Shown: positions 17,904 to 27,546 of the stretch, one piece after another | Numbering within the stretch: position 1 is the stretch's first letter | How the letters are laid out: every line of letters begins with the position of its first letter | Origin: Accumulibacter sp. | Lineage (GTDB): Bacteria > Pseudomonadota > Gammaproteobacteria > Burkholderiales > Rhodocyclaceae | NCBI GenBank assembly: GCA_024235715.1 | Contig: JACKLW010000005.1 | Span: 62,001-126,000 of the forward strand | Direction of reading: 5' to 3' | DNA: 64,000 nucleotides | Notes under the pieces: model-generated | The model's input: only the letters and a program-made list of their open reading frames with translations | What the model was told of the DNA's origin: nothing | The model's database searches: none | Translations under genes and position numbers: made by a program

Positions 17904-18116
17904 ACCCGTTCTTCTTCCAGCCACATGCGGAATGCCGATTGCACCCCGGTCATGTTACCACCGCCGAATGCTCCTCCAGCCACGCGCACCACACCCGACT
18001 GCGCCACTGTGCCTACAAAATGAGCCGCCATCCGAGCGACGGGAGGATGATGGCTGTAATATGTCGGCTGTCCGTCACACGCCTGCACGATCCATCTATT
18101 TTTGCGGAAGGAACCC
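17904..18116. promoter_or_regulatory. Divergent ppx / ppk1 control region
   Basis: These 213 bp must hold the promoters for both polyphosphate hydrolysis and synthesis genes. The AT-rich blocks CTACAAAATGAG (near 18011), GTAATATGTC (near 18055) and ATCTATTTTTGC (near 18093) are candidates for RNA polymerase contact. I see no well-formed -35/-10 pair and no convincing Pho box. Confidence 0.5.
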
Positions 18117-20237
18117 ATGAATATTGCAGCCACGCCCACCGAAAACCCTGTCTCGAAGCCCGCCGCGGGCTTCCCGGCGGACTACTTCCAGAATCGCGAG
18201 ATGGGCTTGCTCGCTTTCAATCGGCGCGTGCTGTGGCAGGCCAAGAACCCCAAGACCCCGCTTCTCGAGCGCTTGCGCTTCCTCTGCATCGTCAGCAGCA
18301 ATCTCGACGAGTTCTTCGAGATCCGCGTTGCCGGCATCAAGGAACAGCTCAAGCTCGGATCGGTGGCGCTCACCACGGACGGCAAGACCGCACGTGAAGT
18401 CTCCCGTCTGGTCGCCGACGAAACGCACGCCCTGGTCAAGGAGCAGTACGCGCTTTTCAATGAGGAGATCATACCGCTGCTCGCCAGCGAGGGCATTCGC
18501 TTCCTCAAACGCGCCGACTGGAATGCCGCGCAGCGTGAATGGATCAGTGGCTTCTTCTTCCGCGAAGTGATGCCGGTGATCACTCCGATCGGCCTCGATC
18601 CCTCGCACCCTTTTCCGCGCGTGCTCAACAAGAGTCTCAACTTCGCCGTCGAACTCGAAGGCCGCGATGCTTTCGGTCGCAGCTCGAACGCGGCCATCGT
18701 GCAGGCACCGCGTGTCCTGCCACGCGTCATCCGCCTGCCGCGCGAACTCTGCGACAGCGAATACAGCTTCGTCTTCCTGTCGTCGATCCTGCACGAATTC
18801 GTCCATGAGCTGTTCGCCGGCATGAAAGTACTTGGCTGCTATCAGTTCCGCGTCACGCGCAACAGCAACCTGTTCGTCGACGAGGAAGCGGTCAAGAATC
18901 TGCGCGCCAAGATCCAGGGCGAGTTGCCACAGCGACATTTCGGTGACGCCGTCCGCCTCGAAGTCGCCAACAACTGCTCGGAAGCGATGGCGGAATTCCT
19001 GCTCGGACATTTCAACCTCACCGAACGCGACCTCTTTCGCGTCGCCGGCCCGGTCAACCTGGTTCGCCTGATGCAGGTACCGGACTGGGTGATGCGCGAC
19101 AATCTCAAGTTCCAGCCCTTCAAACCGGGCACGCCGAAAGCGCTGCAGAAGGCGGGCGGTGTCTTCGAGAGCATCCGCAGCGGCGACATCCTGCTGCACC
19201 ATCCCTACCAGAGCTTCAACCCGGTGATCGAGTTGCTCGAGCAGTCGGCCACCGACCCGCAGGTCGTGGCCATCAAGATGACCGTCTACCGCACGGGGAC
19301 GGATTCGGTGCTGATGCAGTCCCTGTTGCGTGCAGCGCAGAACGGCAAGGAGGTGACGGTCGTCGTCGAACTGATGGCCCGCTTCGACGAGGAAGCGAAT
19401 ATCGGCTGGGCGACCAAGCTTGAGGAGGTCGGTGCGCACGTAATTTATGGCGTCGTCGGCTACAAGACGCACGCCAAGATGCTGATGATCGTCCGCCGCG
19501 AGGAAGGGAAATCCGGCGGCAGCATCCTGCGGCGCTATGTGCACCTGGGTACCGGCAACTACCACCCGAAGACGGCCCGCCTGTACTCCGATTTCGGTCT
19601 GCTTACCTGCAACGAGGATATCGGCGCCGATACCAACGAGGTCTTCAAACAGCTCACCGGCCTGGGTCGCGCGCAAGCCCTGAAGCACCTCTGGCAGGCG
19701 CCGTTCACGCTGCAACCCAACGTCGTCGCCGGCATTCGTGCCGAAGCCGAGGCGGCGCGTGCCGGCAAGCGTTCGCGCATCATCGCCAAGATGAATTCCC
19801 TGCTCGAACCGGAAACCATCGCCGCGCTCTACGAGGCCTCGCAGGCCGGTGTCAAGATCGACCTGATCGTGCGCGGCGTCTGCGGCCTGCGGGCCGGCGT
19901 CAAGGATCTCTCGGAGAACATCACCGTCCGCTCGATCATTGGCCGGCAGCTCGAACACCATCGCGTCTTCTATTTCTTCGCCGACGGTGAGGAGAAGGTC
20001 TACCTGTCGAGCGCCGACTGGATGGACCGCAACTTCTTCCGCCGCATCGAGCTGGCGTTTCCGATCCTCGACCGCAAACTGAAGCGCCGGGTGATTGCCG
20101 AAGGGCTGCAGATCTACCTTGCCGACAACACGCTGGCCTGGGAGCTCGGACCCGATGGCACTTACCACCAGCGCCGCGGCTCACGCACCACGCCGCATTC
20201 GTCGCAGGCCGAACTGATCGAACTGCTGAAGGACTGA
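18117..20237 (+). CDS. ppk1: Polyphosphate kinase 1
   Basis: The protein has 706 aa, the normal PPK1 length. It reversibly transfers the gamma-phosphate of ATP to polyphosphate. Domains run in the usual order: N domain (about 22-125), head domain (about 130-330), then two phospholipase-D-like C domains. The autophosphorylated histidine is His452 in YKTHAKM, and the second conserved histidine is His614 in LEHHR. GTGNYHPKTARLYSD and the arginine-containing MARFDEEANI are also typical. ATG 18117 is preceded by GGAAGGAACCC; an in-frame ATG at 18102 is less well placed. Its divergence from ppx and nearness to relA place it in a polyphosphate/stringent-response neighbourhood. Confidence 0.97.
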   Translation: MNIAATPTENPVSKPAAGFPADYFQNREMGLLAFNRRVLWQAKNPKTPLLERLRFLCIVSSNLDEFFEIRVAGIKEQLKLGSVALTTDGKTAREVSRLVADETHALVKEQYALFNEEIIPLLASEGIRFLKRADWNAAQREWISGFFFREVMPVITPIGLDPSHPFPRVLNKSLNFAVELEGRDAFGRSSNAAIVQAPRVLPRVIRLPRELCDSEYSFVFLSSILHEFVHELFAGMKVLGCYQFRVTRNSNLFVDEEAVKNLRAKIQGELPQRHFGDAVRLEVANNCSEAMAEFLLGHFNLTERDLFRVAGPVNLVRLMQVPDWVMRDNLKFQPFKPGTPKALQKAGGVFESIRSGDILLHHPYQSFNPVIELLEQSATDPQVVAIKMTVYRTGTDSVLMQSLLRAAQNGKEVTVVVELMARFDEEANIGWATKLEEVGAHVIYGVVGYKTHAKMLMIVRREEGKSGGSILRRYVHLGTGNYHPKTARLYSDFGLLTCNEDIGADTNEVFKQLTGLGRAQALKHLWQAPFTLQPNVVAGIRAEAEAARAGKRSRIIAKMNSLLEPETIAALYEASQAGVKIDLIVRGVCGLRAGVKDLSENITVRSIIGRQLEHHRVFYFFADGEEKVYLSSADWMDRNFFRRIELAFPILDRKLKRRVIAEGLQIYLADNTLAWELGPDGTYHQRRGSRTTPHSSQAELIELLKD

Positions 20238-20263
20238 GTTGAGTGTCGGGCAGGCGAGGAAGG

Positions 20264-20299
20264 AAAAAAGCGGCCGGGCGAGGTTCGCGAGACGCCCGG
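20264..20299 (-). terminator. Rho-independent terminator downstream of relA
   Basis: Read on the minus strand, a perfect 7-bp stem CCGGGCG/CGCCCGG with a 12-nt loop is followed by CCGC and six T residues. It lies 127 bp after the relA stop codon, in the convergent gap between ppk1 and relA. Confidence 0.7.
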
Positions 20300-20426
20300 A
20301 CTGATCTCTGCGTGCCGCCACCCGGTCGGGTTCAGGCAGCTTGCGCCACGGGAGTGGCGTGGCTGTGACGGCATCGGCATTAGACCGTGGCGGGCGCGCG
20401 CCGCAGCTGCCCGGCAAACGTCCTTG

Positions 20427-22649
20427 TCAGGCGCGGCGTGCGCTGACCACGCCCTCGACGCCACGCAGCAGAGTCAAGGTGCGGTCGAGCTGTGAGATGC
20501 TGCTCACTTCGGCGGTGAAGCGCATCAACGCGTCGCCCTGTCTGGACTGCGTGTTGACCGCGATGACGTTGAGCTTCTCCCGCGCGAGAACGTCGGAAAC
20601 GTCGCGCAGCAGACCCTGCCGGTCGTGCGCATCGATCACGATGTCGACCGCGAAAATGCCCTCGGCGCCGCCACCCCAGCTCGTTTCGATGACCCGCTCG
20701 GGATTCATCGCGCGCATGTTCGAGAAGTTTCTGCAGTCGGCGCGATGTACCGACACCCCCTTGCCGCGGGTGACGAAACCGACGATGGGATCCGGTGGCA
20801 CCGGCTTGCAACAGCCGGCGAGCTGCGTCAGCAAGCGACCCATGCCGACGATCAGAATGCCCTTCTCGGCGTGATCACTCGGCCGCTGTTCCGAAACCTG
20901 AAACTCGATGGGGTCCTCATCCGTCGGGGCCTCGCCGCCGCGCACCGCGGCCTGCAACTGGCGCATATTCAACTTGGCGCGCGCCACGGCAATGAACAGA
21001 TCGTCGCAACGGGCAAAACCCAGGCGGTCGGCGAGTTCGTCGAGGCTGATGCCTGCCTGCCCCATTCGCTGCAGTTCGCGGCTGACGGCAGACCGCCCCT
21101 CGGCCAGCATGTCTTCGAGAGCCAGGGTGGCGAACCACTGCCTGACCTTGGCCCGCGAGCGATGCGTGAACACATAGCCGAGCGAGGCGTTCAGCCAGTC
21201 GCGTGACGGGCCGCCATGCTTGGCGAGGACGATCTCGACCCGCTGCCCGGTCGCCAACTGCGTGTTCAGCGGCACCAGCGCGCCATCGACCTTGGCACCA
21301 CGACAGCGGTGGCCGATATCGGTGTGCACGCGGTAGGCAAAATCAACCGGCGTCGCGCCACGTGGCAGATCGACGACACGCCCTTGCGGCGTCAGGATGT
21401 AGATCGTTTCGTCGAAGGCCGCCTGCTTGTAGTGCTTGACCCAGTCCGACGAATCGACCGCCTCGTCCCGCCAGCTCAGCAGCTGGCGCAACCAGGCGAT
21501 CTTCTTGTCATAGCGGTCTTCCGGCGTGGCCTTGCTGCCCTCCTTGTAGCGCCAGTGTGCGGCGACCCCCAGCTCGGCATGATTATGCATCTCGCGGGTG
21601 CGGATCTGCACTTCGAGCGCACGACCGTCGGGGCAATGAACGGCGGTGTGCAGCGAGCGGTAGTCGTTGCCTTTCGGGTGGGCGATATAGTCGTCGAACT
21701 CGCTGCCGATCGGCGACCAGATATGGTGCACGATGCCCAGTGCGGTATAGCAGTCCTTGACGTCGCTGACGATGACGCGCAGCGCGCGCACGTCGTACAC
21801 CTCGGTGAAAGCGACATCTTTCTTGCGCATCTTGTTCCAGATGCTGTAGATGTGCTTCGGTCGGCCGTAGATCTCCGCGTCGTGGACACCGGCTGCCGCC
21901 AGCTCACCCTGCAGGCGGTCGACCGCCTCGCTAATGAACTGTTCGCGCTCGGTGCGCTTTTCGTCAAGGTGCTGGGCGATATCCTTGTAGATCGCCGGGT
22001 GCAGGAAGCGGAAAGACAGATCCTCGAGCTCCCATTTCAGCTCCCAGACACCTAGCCGGTTGGCCAGCGGCGAATACAGCTCGAGCGTCTCCCGCGCCAC
22101 CGGGACGCGCAGCGGATCGGCTTCTTCGGCGTAGTAGCGCAGCGTCTGCGTGCGCGAAGCAAGGCGCAGCAGGACCACACGAATGTCTTCGACCATTGCC
22201 AGCAGCATCTTGCGCAGCACTTCGACCTGGGCCTTCATCTCCTGCGGTTTCTTGTCGTCACTTTCCGCAGAGTGGGCAACGAAGCCGCGCGTGATCGGTC
22301 GCACGCGGTTCAGGCGCGAAATCCCGTCGACCAGATGGGCAACGCTGCGACCGCACTCCTTTTCGACCAGTGCCAGGCCATGTTCCTGCTGCGCCGGTAC
22401 CGCAAAGAGCAGCGCCGCCAGCCGCGAATCGGCGTCGAGCTTTAGCCCGGCAACGATCAGCGCCATTCCCAGGGCGTGGCGCCAGACCTGCTCGCCGCTG
22501 CCCAGCGCGCGATCGGCGTAGAAAGCTTCCGCGAAATCGACGGCCCGGTGAATCCGCCCGGCGTCTTCGAGGGACAGGCCATCAGTCAGCGATTGCAGGG
22601 AGTGTTCGAGGCCGCTCTGCGCGGCGACCGAGTGGGTAACGGAAACCAT
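20427..22649 (-). CDS. relA: RelA-type (p)ppGpp synthetase
   Basis: The protein has 740 aa. It makes (p)ppGpp from ATP and GTP/GDP on stalled ribosomes. The N-terminal HD hydrolase region lacks the His-Asp catalytic pair (LLFAVPAQQE where bifunctional enzymes have a HD motif), so hydrolysis is unlikely. The synthetase domain has GRPKHIYSIWNKM and the RelA-diagnostic EFDD (317-320) rather than the RXKD of SpoT-type enzymes. TGS (IYILTPQGRVVDLPRG), a zinc-finger-like CC region and a C-terminal ACT domain follow. The start is the ATG at 22649; no Shine-Dalgarno sequence is visible, and a perfect TATAAT lies 6 bases upstream. Confidence 0.95.
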   Translation of the reverse strand: MVSVTHSVAAQSGLEHSLQSLTDGLSLEDAGRIHRAVDFAEAFYADRALGSGEQVWRHALGMALIVAGLKLDADSRLAALLFAVPAQQEHGLALVEKECGRSVAHLVDGISRLNRVRPITRGFVAHSAESDDKKPQEMKAQVEVLRKMLLAMVEDIRVVLLRLASRTQTLRYYAEEADPLRVPVARETLELYSPLANRLGVWELKWELEDLSFRFLHPAIYKDIAQHLDEKRTEREQFISEAVDRLQGELAAAGVHDAEIYGRPKHIYSIWNKMRKKDVAFTEVYDVRALRVIVSDVKDCYTALGIVHHIWSPIGSEFDDYIAHPKGNDYRSLHTAVHCPDGRALEVQIRTREMHNHAELGVAAHWRYKEGSKATPEDRYDKKIAWLRQLLSWRDEAVDSSDWVKHYKQAAFDETIYILTPQGRVVDLPRGATPVDFAYRVHTDIGHRCRGAKVDGALVPLNTQLATGQRVEIVLAKHGGPSRDWLNASLGYVFTHRSRAKVRQWFATLALEDMLAEGRSAVSRELQRMGQAGISLDELADRLGFARCDDLFIAVARAKLNMRQLQAAVRGGEAPTDEDPIEFQVSEQRPSDHAEKGILIVGMGRLLTQLAGCCKPVPPDPIVGFVTRGKGVSVHRADCRNFSNMRAMNPERVIETSWGGGAEGIFAVDIVIDAHDRQGLLRDVSDVLAREKLNVIAVNTQSRQGDALMRFTAEVSSISQLDRTLTLLRGVEGVVSARRA

Positions 22650-22655
22650 AAGCCG

Positions 22656-22663
22656 ATTATAAT
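22656..22663. promoter_or_regulatory. Symmetrical -10 element ATTATAAT between relA and the EamA gene
   Basis: ATTATAAT contains TATAAT on both strands. On the minus strand it would place the transcription start at or next to the relA start codon. On the plus strand it would start transcripts about 46 nt before the EamA gene. No strong -35 is visible on either side. Confidence 0.45.
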
Positions 22664-22715
22664 TGACTCGACCGCAGGTCAGGCATAATGCGCCTTTGCC
22701 GTCCGCCTGCCGCCG

Positions 22716-23621
22716 ATGCTCACCCGCCTGCAACACCCCTATCTACTGCTCGCGCTGACCGTCCTGTTCTGGTCGGGCAACATGGTGCTCGGGCGTGCCA
22801 TCCGCGACCAGGTACCGCCGCTATCGCTGGCCTTCTGGCGTTGGGCGATCGCCCTGGCGCTGGTCCTGCCGCTGGCGCTGCCGCAGCTGCGCACGCAGTG
22901 GCCATTGCTGCGGCGCGGCTGGAAGCCGGTCGTCGTCCTGGGCCTGCTTGGCGTCGGCGCCTACAACACGCTGGCCTACGTGGCCCTGAACTACACCGCG
23001 GCGACCAACGCCGTGCTGCTCAACTCGTTCATCCCGATCGCCACCATCGCCCTTTCATGGGCCTTCCTCGAGAAGCGGCTACGCGGGATCGAGTGGCTTG
23101 GCGTGCTGCTCTCGCTGGCCGGCGTGACGCTCATCGTCTGCCGCGGCGACTTGCAGACGCTGACCAGTCTCAGCCTGAACATCGGCGACCTGTGGATGCT
23201 GGCGGCGGTGTTCACCTGGGCCTTGTACACCATCGGACTGCAGTGGCGGCCCGCCGGCATCGACCCGATGCTGCTGCTCGCCGCCTTCATCGTCGTCGGC
23301 CTGCTCGCCCTGGCGCCGGCCTATGCCTGGGAAATCGCGCAGGGCAGGACGATCCGCATCTCGGCCGCATCACTCGTCGGCATCGCCTATACCGGCGTCT
23401 TTCCCGGTTTTCTCGGTTACGTCTTCTACAATCGTGCCGTCGCTGAAGTCGGCGCAAGCAAGGCCAGCCTGTTCATTCACCTGATGCCGGTCTTCGGCAC
23501 CATCCTGGCAGCGATCTTCCTCGCCGAGATCCCGCAGCCCTTTCACTACGTCGGGATCGTGCTGATCTTCGCCGGCATCTACCTGACCACCGCGGCGCCG
23601 GGACAGGTGAAAACGGCATGA
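22716..23621 (+). CDS. EamA/DMT-family transporter
   Basis: The protein has 301 aa with about ten hydrophobic segments arranged as two EamA repeats (about 10-140 and 155-290). The second repeat begins GDLWMLAAVFTWALYTIGLQ and ends in the family-like FLGYVFYNRAVAEVGASKASLFIHLMPVFG. Members export metabolites or amino acids; the substrate here cannot be told. Its stop codon overlaps the ATG of mtfA by 4 bp, so the two are co-transcribed. Confidence 0.9.
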   Translation: MLTRLQHPYLLLALTVLFWSGNMVLGRAIRDQVPPLSLAFWRWAIALALVLPLALPQLRTQWPLLRRGWKPVVVLGLLGVGAYNTLAYVALNYTAATNAVLLNSFIPIATIALSWAFLEKRLRGIEWLGVLLSLAGVTLIVCRGDLQTLTSLSLNIGDLWMLAAVFTWALYTIGLQWRPAGIDPMLLLAAFIVVGLLALAPAYAWEIAQGRTIRISAASLVGIAYTGVFPGFLGYVFYNRAVAEVGASKASLFIHLMPVFGTILAAIFLAEIPQPFHYVGIVLIFAGIYLTTAAPGQVKTA

Positions 23622-24406
23622 TCGGCAAACTGGTCGGCTGGTTGCGCAGACGCCCGGAAACCGCACCGATACCCGACGCGCTCTGGCAGCGTTTGCTTGC
23701 GACGCTGCCTTTTCTTGGCGCACTCGGCGAAACGGAGCAGATCCGGCTGCGTGCCCTGACCGAGGCCTTCCTCGCCGAGAAGGAGTTCACCACGGCAGGC
23801 GGCCTGCTGCTTGGCGACGAGATCTGTCTCTCGATCGCCGCCCAGGGCTGCCTGCCAATTCTCGAACTCGGCCTCGACTACTATCGCGGCTGGGTCGGCA
23901 TCGTCGTATACCCGGACGAATTCGTCATCCCGCGCAGCGTCGAGGACGAATTCGGCGTCGTCCATGAGTATCAGGAACTCGCCTCCGGCGAAGCCTGGGA
24001 AGGCGGCCCGCTGCTGATTTCGTGGCGCGATGCGCAAATGGCCGGCAGCGGCTACAACGTCGTCATCCACGAATTCGCGCACAAGCTGGACATGCTCAGC
24101 GGCGAGCCAAACGGAATCCCTGCCCTGCCGCCGGAAATCTCGCGGGCTGGCTGGCAGGACGTGCTGCATGCCGGCTACGAGGACTTCTGCGCGCAGGTCG
24201 ACACGGCCGATGCCAGTGGCCAGGACACGCTCTTCGACCCTTACGCGGCGGAGAACCCCAGCGAGTTCTTCGCGGTCATGAGCGAGGCTTTCTTCGAAAC
24301 GCCGCAAATGCTGCGCGCCGAGTATCCGGCGCTGTATGAGCAGTTTTCGGCCTTCTACCGACAGGACCCGGCTGCCCGAGTGTTTCCGGTGAGCGGGCTG
24401 CAGTAG
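23618..24406 (+). CDS. mtfA: MtfA-family zinc metallopeptidase (M90)
   Basis: The protein has 262 aa. The zinc-binding HEFAH motif is at 151-155, with a downstream Glu in NPSEFFAVMSEAFFE as the probable third ligand. E. coli MtfA is a cytoplasmic peptidase that also binds the glucose repressor Mlc. Length and the pattern WVGIVVYPDEFV (about 92-103) fit the family. Whether an Mlc partner exists in this organism is unknown. It is translationally coupled to the EamA transporter. Confidence 0.92.
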   Translation: MIGKLVGWLRRRPETAPIPDALWQRLLATLPFLGALGETEQIRLRALTEAFLAEKEFTTAGGLLLGDEICLSIAAQGCLPILELGLDYYRGWVGIVVYPDEFVIPRSVEDEFGVVHEYQELASGEAWEGGPLLISWRDAQMAGSGYNVVIHEFAHKLDMLSGEPNGIPALPPEISRAGWQDVLHAGYEDFCAQVDTADASGQDTLFDPYAAENPSEFFAVMSEAFFETPQMLRAEYPALYEQFSAFYRQDPAARVFPVSGLQ

Positions 24407-24533
24407 CATAGAGAAACGGATGCGCCGAGGACAGCCGCGGTAGCGCCCTGCAAGCCGTGCGATCGGCGCAAGCCAGGCGAGCAATCGGACTTTGTGGGCA
24501 AACGCCGCAGGTCAAGACAGGAGGAAGCAGGCA

Positions 24534-25448
24534 ATGAGCAATCCGACTACCCCGATCGGGCGCGATGGTGCAGTGACGCCGGACTGCGGCGCGATCGAAC
24601 TGATCATTCAGGCCCGTGACAAGGACCTGGGTGGGTTCTCCGTGCGCCGCTCGCTGCCGACGGCGCAGCGCAGGATGGTCGGCCCGTGGATATTCTTCGA
24701 TCACATGGGACCGGCGGAATTCGCCGCCGGTCGGGGGATCAATGTGCGCCCGCACCCGCATGTCAATATTGCGACGGTCACCTATCTCCTTGAAGGCGAA
24801 ATCCTGCATCGCGATTCGCTCGGCAGTCTGCAGGCGATCCGGCCCGGCGACATCAACCTGATGGTCGCCGGCAGCGGCATTGTCCATTCGGAACGCGAGC
24901 GCCCGGAAGTGACCGCAGCGGCGCATCGTCTGCATGGCTTGCAGCTCTGGCTGGCGCTGCCGGAAAAGGACGAGGAGATCGAGCCCGCCTTCCATCATTA
25001 CCCCGCGGCGGACATTCCGGCGCTCAAGGTCGATGGTGTCGCCCTACGGGTGATGATGGGCAGCGCTTTCGGCGTCACTTCTCCGGTCAGGGTCTTTGCC
25101 GACACCCTGTATGTGGAAGCGCATCTGCACGCCGGACAGGGCATTGCCTTGCCGACTGCCGAGGAACGCGCCGTCTATGTTGCGCAGGGCGGTCTGACAG
25201 CGCGGGACACGGCAATTCCGGAACACGCGCTGGCGGTCTTTGCCGATGTGCCGGGCATCGTCCTGCAGGCGACGGAGGAATCGCGGATCGCGATCATCGG
25301 TGGCGAACATCTGGGTGAGCGCTTCATCGAATGGAACTTCGTTTCAAGCCGAAAGACGCGTATCGAGCAGGCCAAAAGCGATTGGCGGAACGGACGCTTC
25401 GCCAAGGTAGCGGGTGACGAAACCGAGTTCATTCCCTTGCCCGAGTAG
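24534..25448 (+). CDS. Pirin family protein
   Basis: The protein has 304 aa with a bicupin fold. The N-terminal cupin holds the pirin metal site: His residues in RPHPHVNIATVTYLLEG and HRDSLGS plus a later Glu. Some bacterial pirins are quercetin dioxygenases, others regulate enzymes; the role here is not determined. ATG 24534 is chosen because it follows AGGAGGAAGCAGGCA. It converges with the carbonic anhydrase gene. Confidence 0.92.
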   Translation: MSNPTTPIGRDGAVTPDCGAIELIIQARDKDLGGFSVRRSLPTAQRRMVGPWIFFDHMGPAEFAAGRGINVRPHPHVNIATVTYLLEGEILHRDSLGSLQAIRPGDINLMVAGSGIVHSERERPEVTAAAHRLHGLQLWLALPEKDEEIEPAFHHYPAADIPALKVDGVALRVMMGSAFGVTSPVRVFADTLYVEAHLHAGQGIALPTAEERAVYVAQGGLTARDTAIPEHALAVFADVPGIVLQATEESRIAIIGGEHLGERFIEWNFVSSRKTRIEQAKSDWRNGRFAKVAGDETEFIPLPE

Positions 25449-25580
25449 CTCGCTTTGGCTGGGCGCCACCGCGATCCGGGCCGCCACAACCCCGCTTGTC
25501 AAAGGACCACAGGCGCCGCTTTTCCGTGCATGCCTCACGACCTCGGCGCTGTCTTCCGCGCTTGGGTCGTGTTCCCGGGC

Positions 25581-26297
25581 TCACTCGTAGAAGCTGACCT
25601 TGCCGGTGCTCACGTCGTACATGGCCCCTACCAGACCGATCTCACCCTTGTCGATCATCTCGCGCAGGACAACGCTCCTGTCGCGAAGCTTTTGCATGGT
25701 GAGCTGGACATTCATGTCGGCAACGGCCTGAACGAATTCGCCATTCGCCGAGCTGCGCGGCGTGAAGTTGCCCTTGACCGCGGTTACCGCCGGATTGATA
25801 TTGGCCAGGGTCGCCGACAGCAAGCCGAGTTGTGCCGCGTCACAAGCCCCCTTGACCGCCCCACACTCGGTATGCCCCATGACCACGATCAGCTTGGCGC
25901 CGGCCAGCTTTGTCGCGTATTCGAGGCTGCCAAGGATATCGTCATTGACGAAGTTGCCCGCCACACGGGCCACGAACAGATCGCCGATTCCCCGATCGAA
26001 GACGATCGCCGGGGGAACGCGCGAGTCGAGACAGCTGACCACGGCGGCAAAGGGAAACTGGCCTTTGGAAGTCTGTTTCACCTGCGCGAGGAAGTCCCGC
26101 GCTACGGATTTGCCACTGGCAAAGCGCTGGTTGCCCTCCTTGAGCATTGCCAGCGCTCGGGCTGGCGTGACGGCGGCCTGCGCCTCGCGGGTGAACGCCG
26201 CGCTTGCCGCTTGGGCATGAACCGCGGTTGCCGCCGACCATCCCGAGGACGCGACAACCAGCGCCAGGATGACTGTTCTGGTGATGTTTGCCTGCAT
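25581..26297 (-). CDS. Periplasmic beta-class carbonic anhydrase
   Basis: The protein has 238 aa. Residues 1-29 form a Sec signal peptide ending AVHAQA, so the enzyme is exported. The zinc ligands of beta-carbonic anhydrases are present: Cys89 and Asp91 in CLDSR, His142 and Cys145 in GHTECGAVKGA. It interconverts CO2 and bicarbonate, here in the periplasm, which could help pH balance or bicarbonate supply. It follows panE by 281 bp on the same strand and converges with the pirin gene. Confidence 0.94.
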   Translation of the reverse strand: MQANITRTVILALVVASSGWSAATAVHAQAASAAFTREAQAAVTPARALAMLKEGNQRFASGKSVARDFLAQVKQTSKGQFPFAAVVSCLDSRVPPAIVFDRGIGDLFVARVAGNFVNDDILGSLEYATKLAGAKLIVVMGHTECGAVKGACDAAQLGLLSATLANINPAVTAVKGNFTPRSSANGEFVQAVADMNVQLTMQKLRDRSVVLREMIDKGEIGLVGAMYDVSTGKVSFYE

Positions 26298-26578
26298 GCT
26301 CTCAAAGCTCCTTTTTTCACCTGCGGGTGCGCCGATCGAACGCCGCCCGGCGATTTCATCGCGCCGCCGGATATGGGTGTGGCGCCAGCGAATGGTAGCA
26401 CCTGTGCGGGCCCCTCGATGATGCGTCTGACTTCAACAGGCTTTATCCTCGTGCGTGGCGATCGCGCGCCACCTCCCCTTGCCCGCTGCACGGCGGCAAG
26501 GCGAAGAACACTCGCTAGCAGGGGCGAGAGCGGCAGAAGACGACCAGAAGCCGGGAGGGAACGCGGCAAACGCTTCCG

Positions 26579-27466
26579 CTATCTCGATTCAAGCAGTTTG
26601 ACCAGCGCGTACAGCACACGATTGACTGGCGTCGGGATGCGCAAGGCCTCTCCTCTGCGCACGACGTAGCCATTGAGATGATCGATCTCGCTGCGCTTGT
26701 GGCGCGCCAGATCCTGCGCCGTCGAGGAGATCTGGGTGGGCATGCTGCGCGCGATGTCCTGCACGGCCTGCCATGTGTCGCCGGCAACGACGATCCCTTC
26801 CCCGTGTGCGACGGCGAGGCACTCGCGCACGACGTCGCGCATCACGCCCTCGACACCGTCGCCCTGCACAAGGCGACCATAGGGCATTTGCGTGATCGCG
26901 GACAAGGCATTGTAGGCGCAATTGAGGATCAGCTTGGCCCAAAGCGCACCCGTGACGTTGTTCGAAATCGTCACCGGCACCGCCGCATCGGCAAACAGCT
27001 TGACCAACTCGTCGCTGAATGATGAAGGTCCGATGACCAGTTCTCCTCGCCCATGGTGCTTGACACAGCCTGGCCCGGCCATTTCGGTGGCGACGTACAC
27101 CACTGCCGGCGCGACGTCTCGGCGCAGCAGTGCGTGCAAGCGTTCGGCGTTGTCGACGCCGTTCTGCAGACTGAGCACGATGGCGTCAGGGTCGAGGTGC
27201 GGAGCCATCGCCGCGGCGGCGTCCTCGCTATCGGTCGATTTGACGCAGCAGAGCACTAGCCTCGCGCCTCGTACGACAGCCGCGTCGGTGCTGGCCAGCA
27301 TCGACACCCGCGCCTGGAAGGACTGCGTGTCCATCAACAGGCCATCGCGACACACCGCTGCCACATGCAGCGGTCGTCCGATCAGGACCAGCGCATGTCC
27401 CGCCCGGGCCAACATGCCGCCGTAATAGCAGCCGACGGCGCCTGCCCCCATCACGGCAATCTTCAT
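26579..27466 (-). CDS. panE: 2-dehydropantoate 2-reductase
   Basis: The protein has 295 aa. It reduces ketopantoate to pantoate with NADPH in coenzyme A synthesis. The dinucleotide-binding GAGAVG (7-12) is at the N-terminus, followed by the conserved LCCVKSTD and LSLQNGVDN, and the catalytic Lys in ALWAKLILNCAYNALSAIT. The ATG at 27466 follows AAGGAGCGAA. An in-frame extension to 27523 is possible but lacks such a site. PanE-like proteins include paralogues with other 2-keto acid substrates, so the symbol is tentative. Confidence 0.85.
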   Translation of the reverse strand: MKIAVMGAGAVGCYYGGMLARAGHALVLIGRPLHVAAVCRDGLLMDTQSFQARVSMLASTDAAVVRGARLVLCCVKSTDSEDAAAAMAPHLDPDAIVLSLQNGVDNAERLHALLRRDVAPAVVYVATEMAGPGCVKHHGRGELVIGPSSFSDELVKLFADAAVPVTISNNVTGALWAKLILNCAYNALSAITQMPYGRLVQGDGVEGVMRDVVRECLAVAHGEGIVVAGDTWQAVQDIARSMPTQISSTAQDLARHKRSEIDHLNGYVVRRGEALRIPTPVNRVLYALVKLLESR

Positions 27467-27546
27467 TTCGCTCCTTGCGGCAACGCTTTCGCTTCCTCCG
27501 GTGCTTCCCTTCCGGCGGATCAATTCCCTTCCGGCCGGTCGACGCC

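Noticed and set aside
18050-18080. CTGTAAT...CTGTCCG as a Pho box before ppk1
   Set aside because: The two half-sites are 14 bp apart instead of 11 and the second is poorly matched.
18096-20168. Minus-strand open frame of 690 codons across ppk1
   Set aside because: It is an antisense shadow of a clearly intact polyphosphate kinase.
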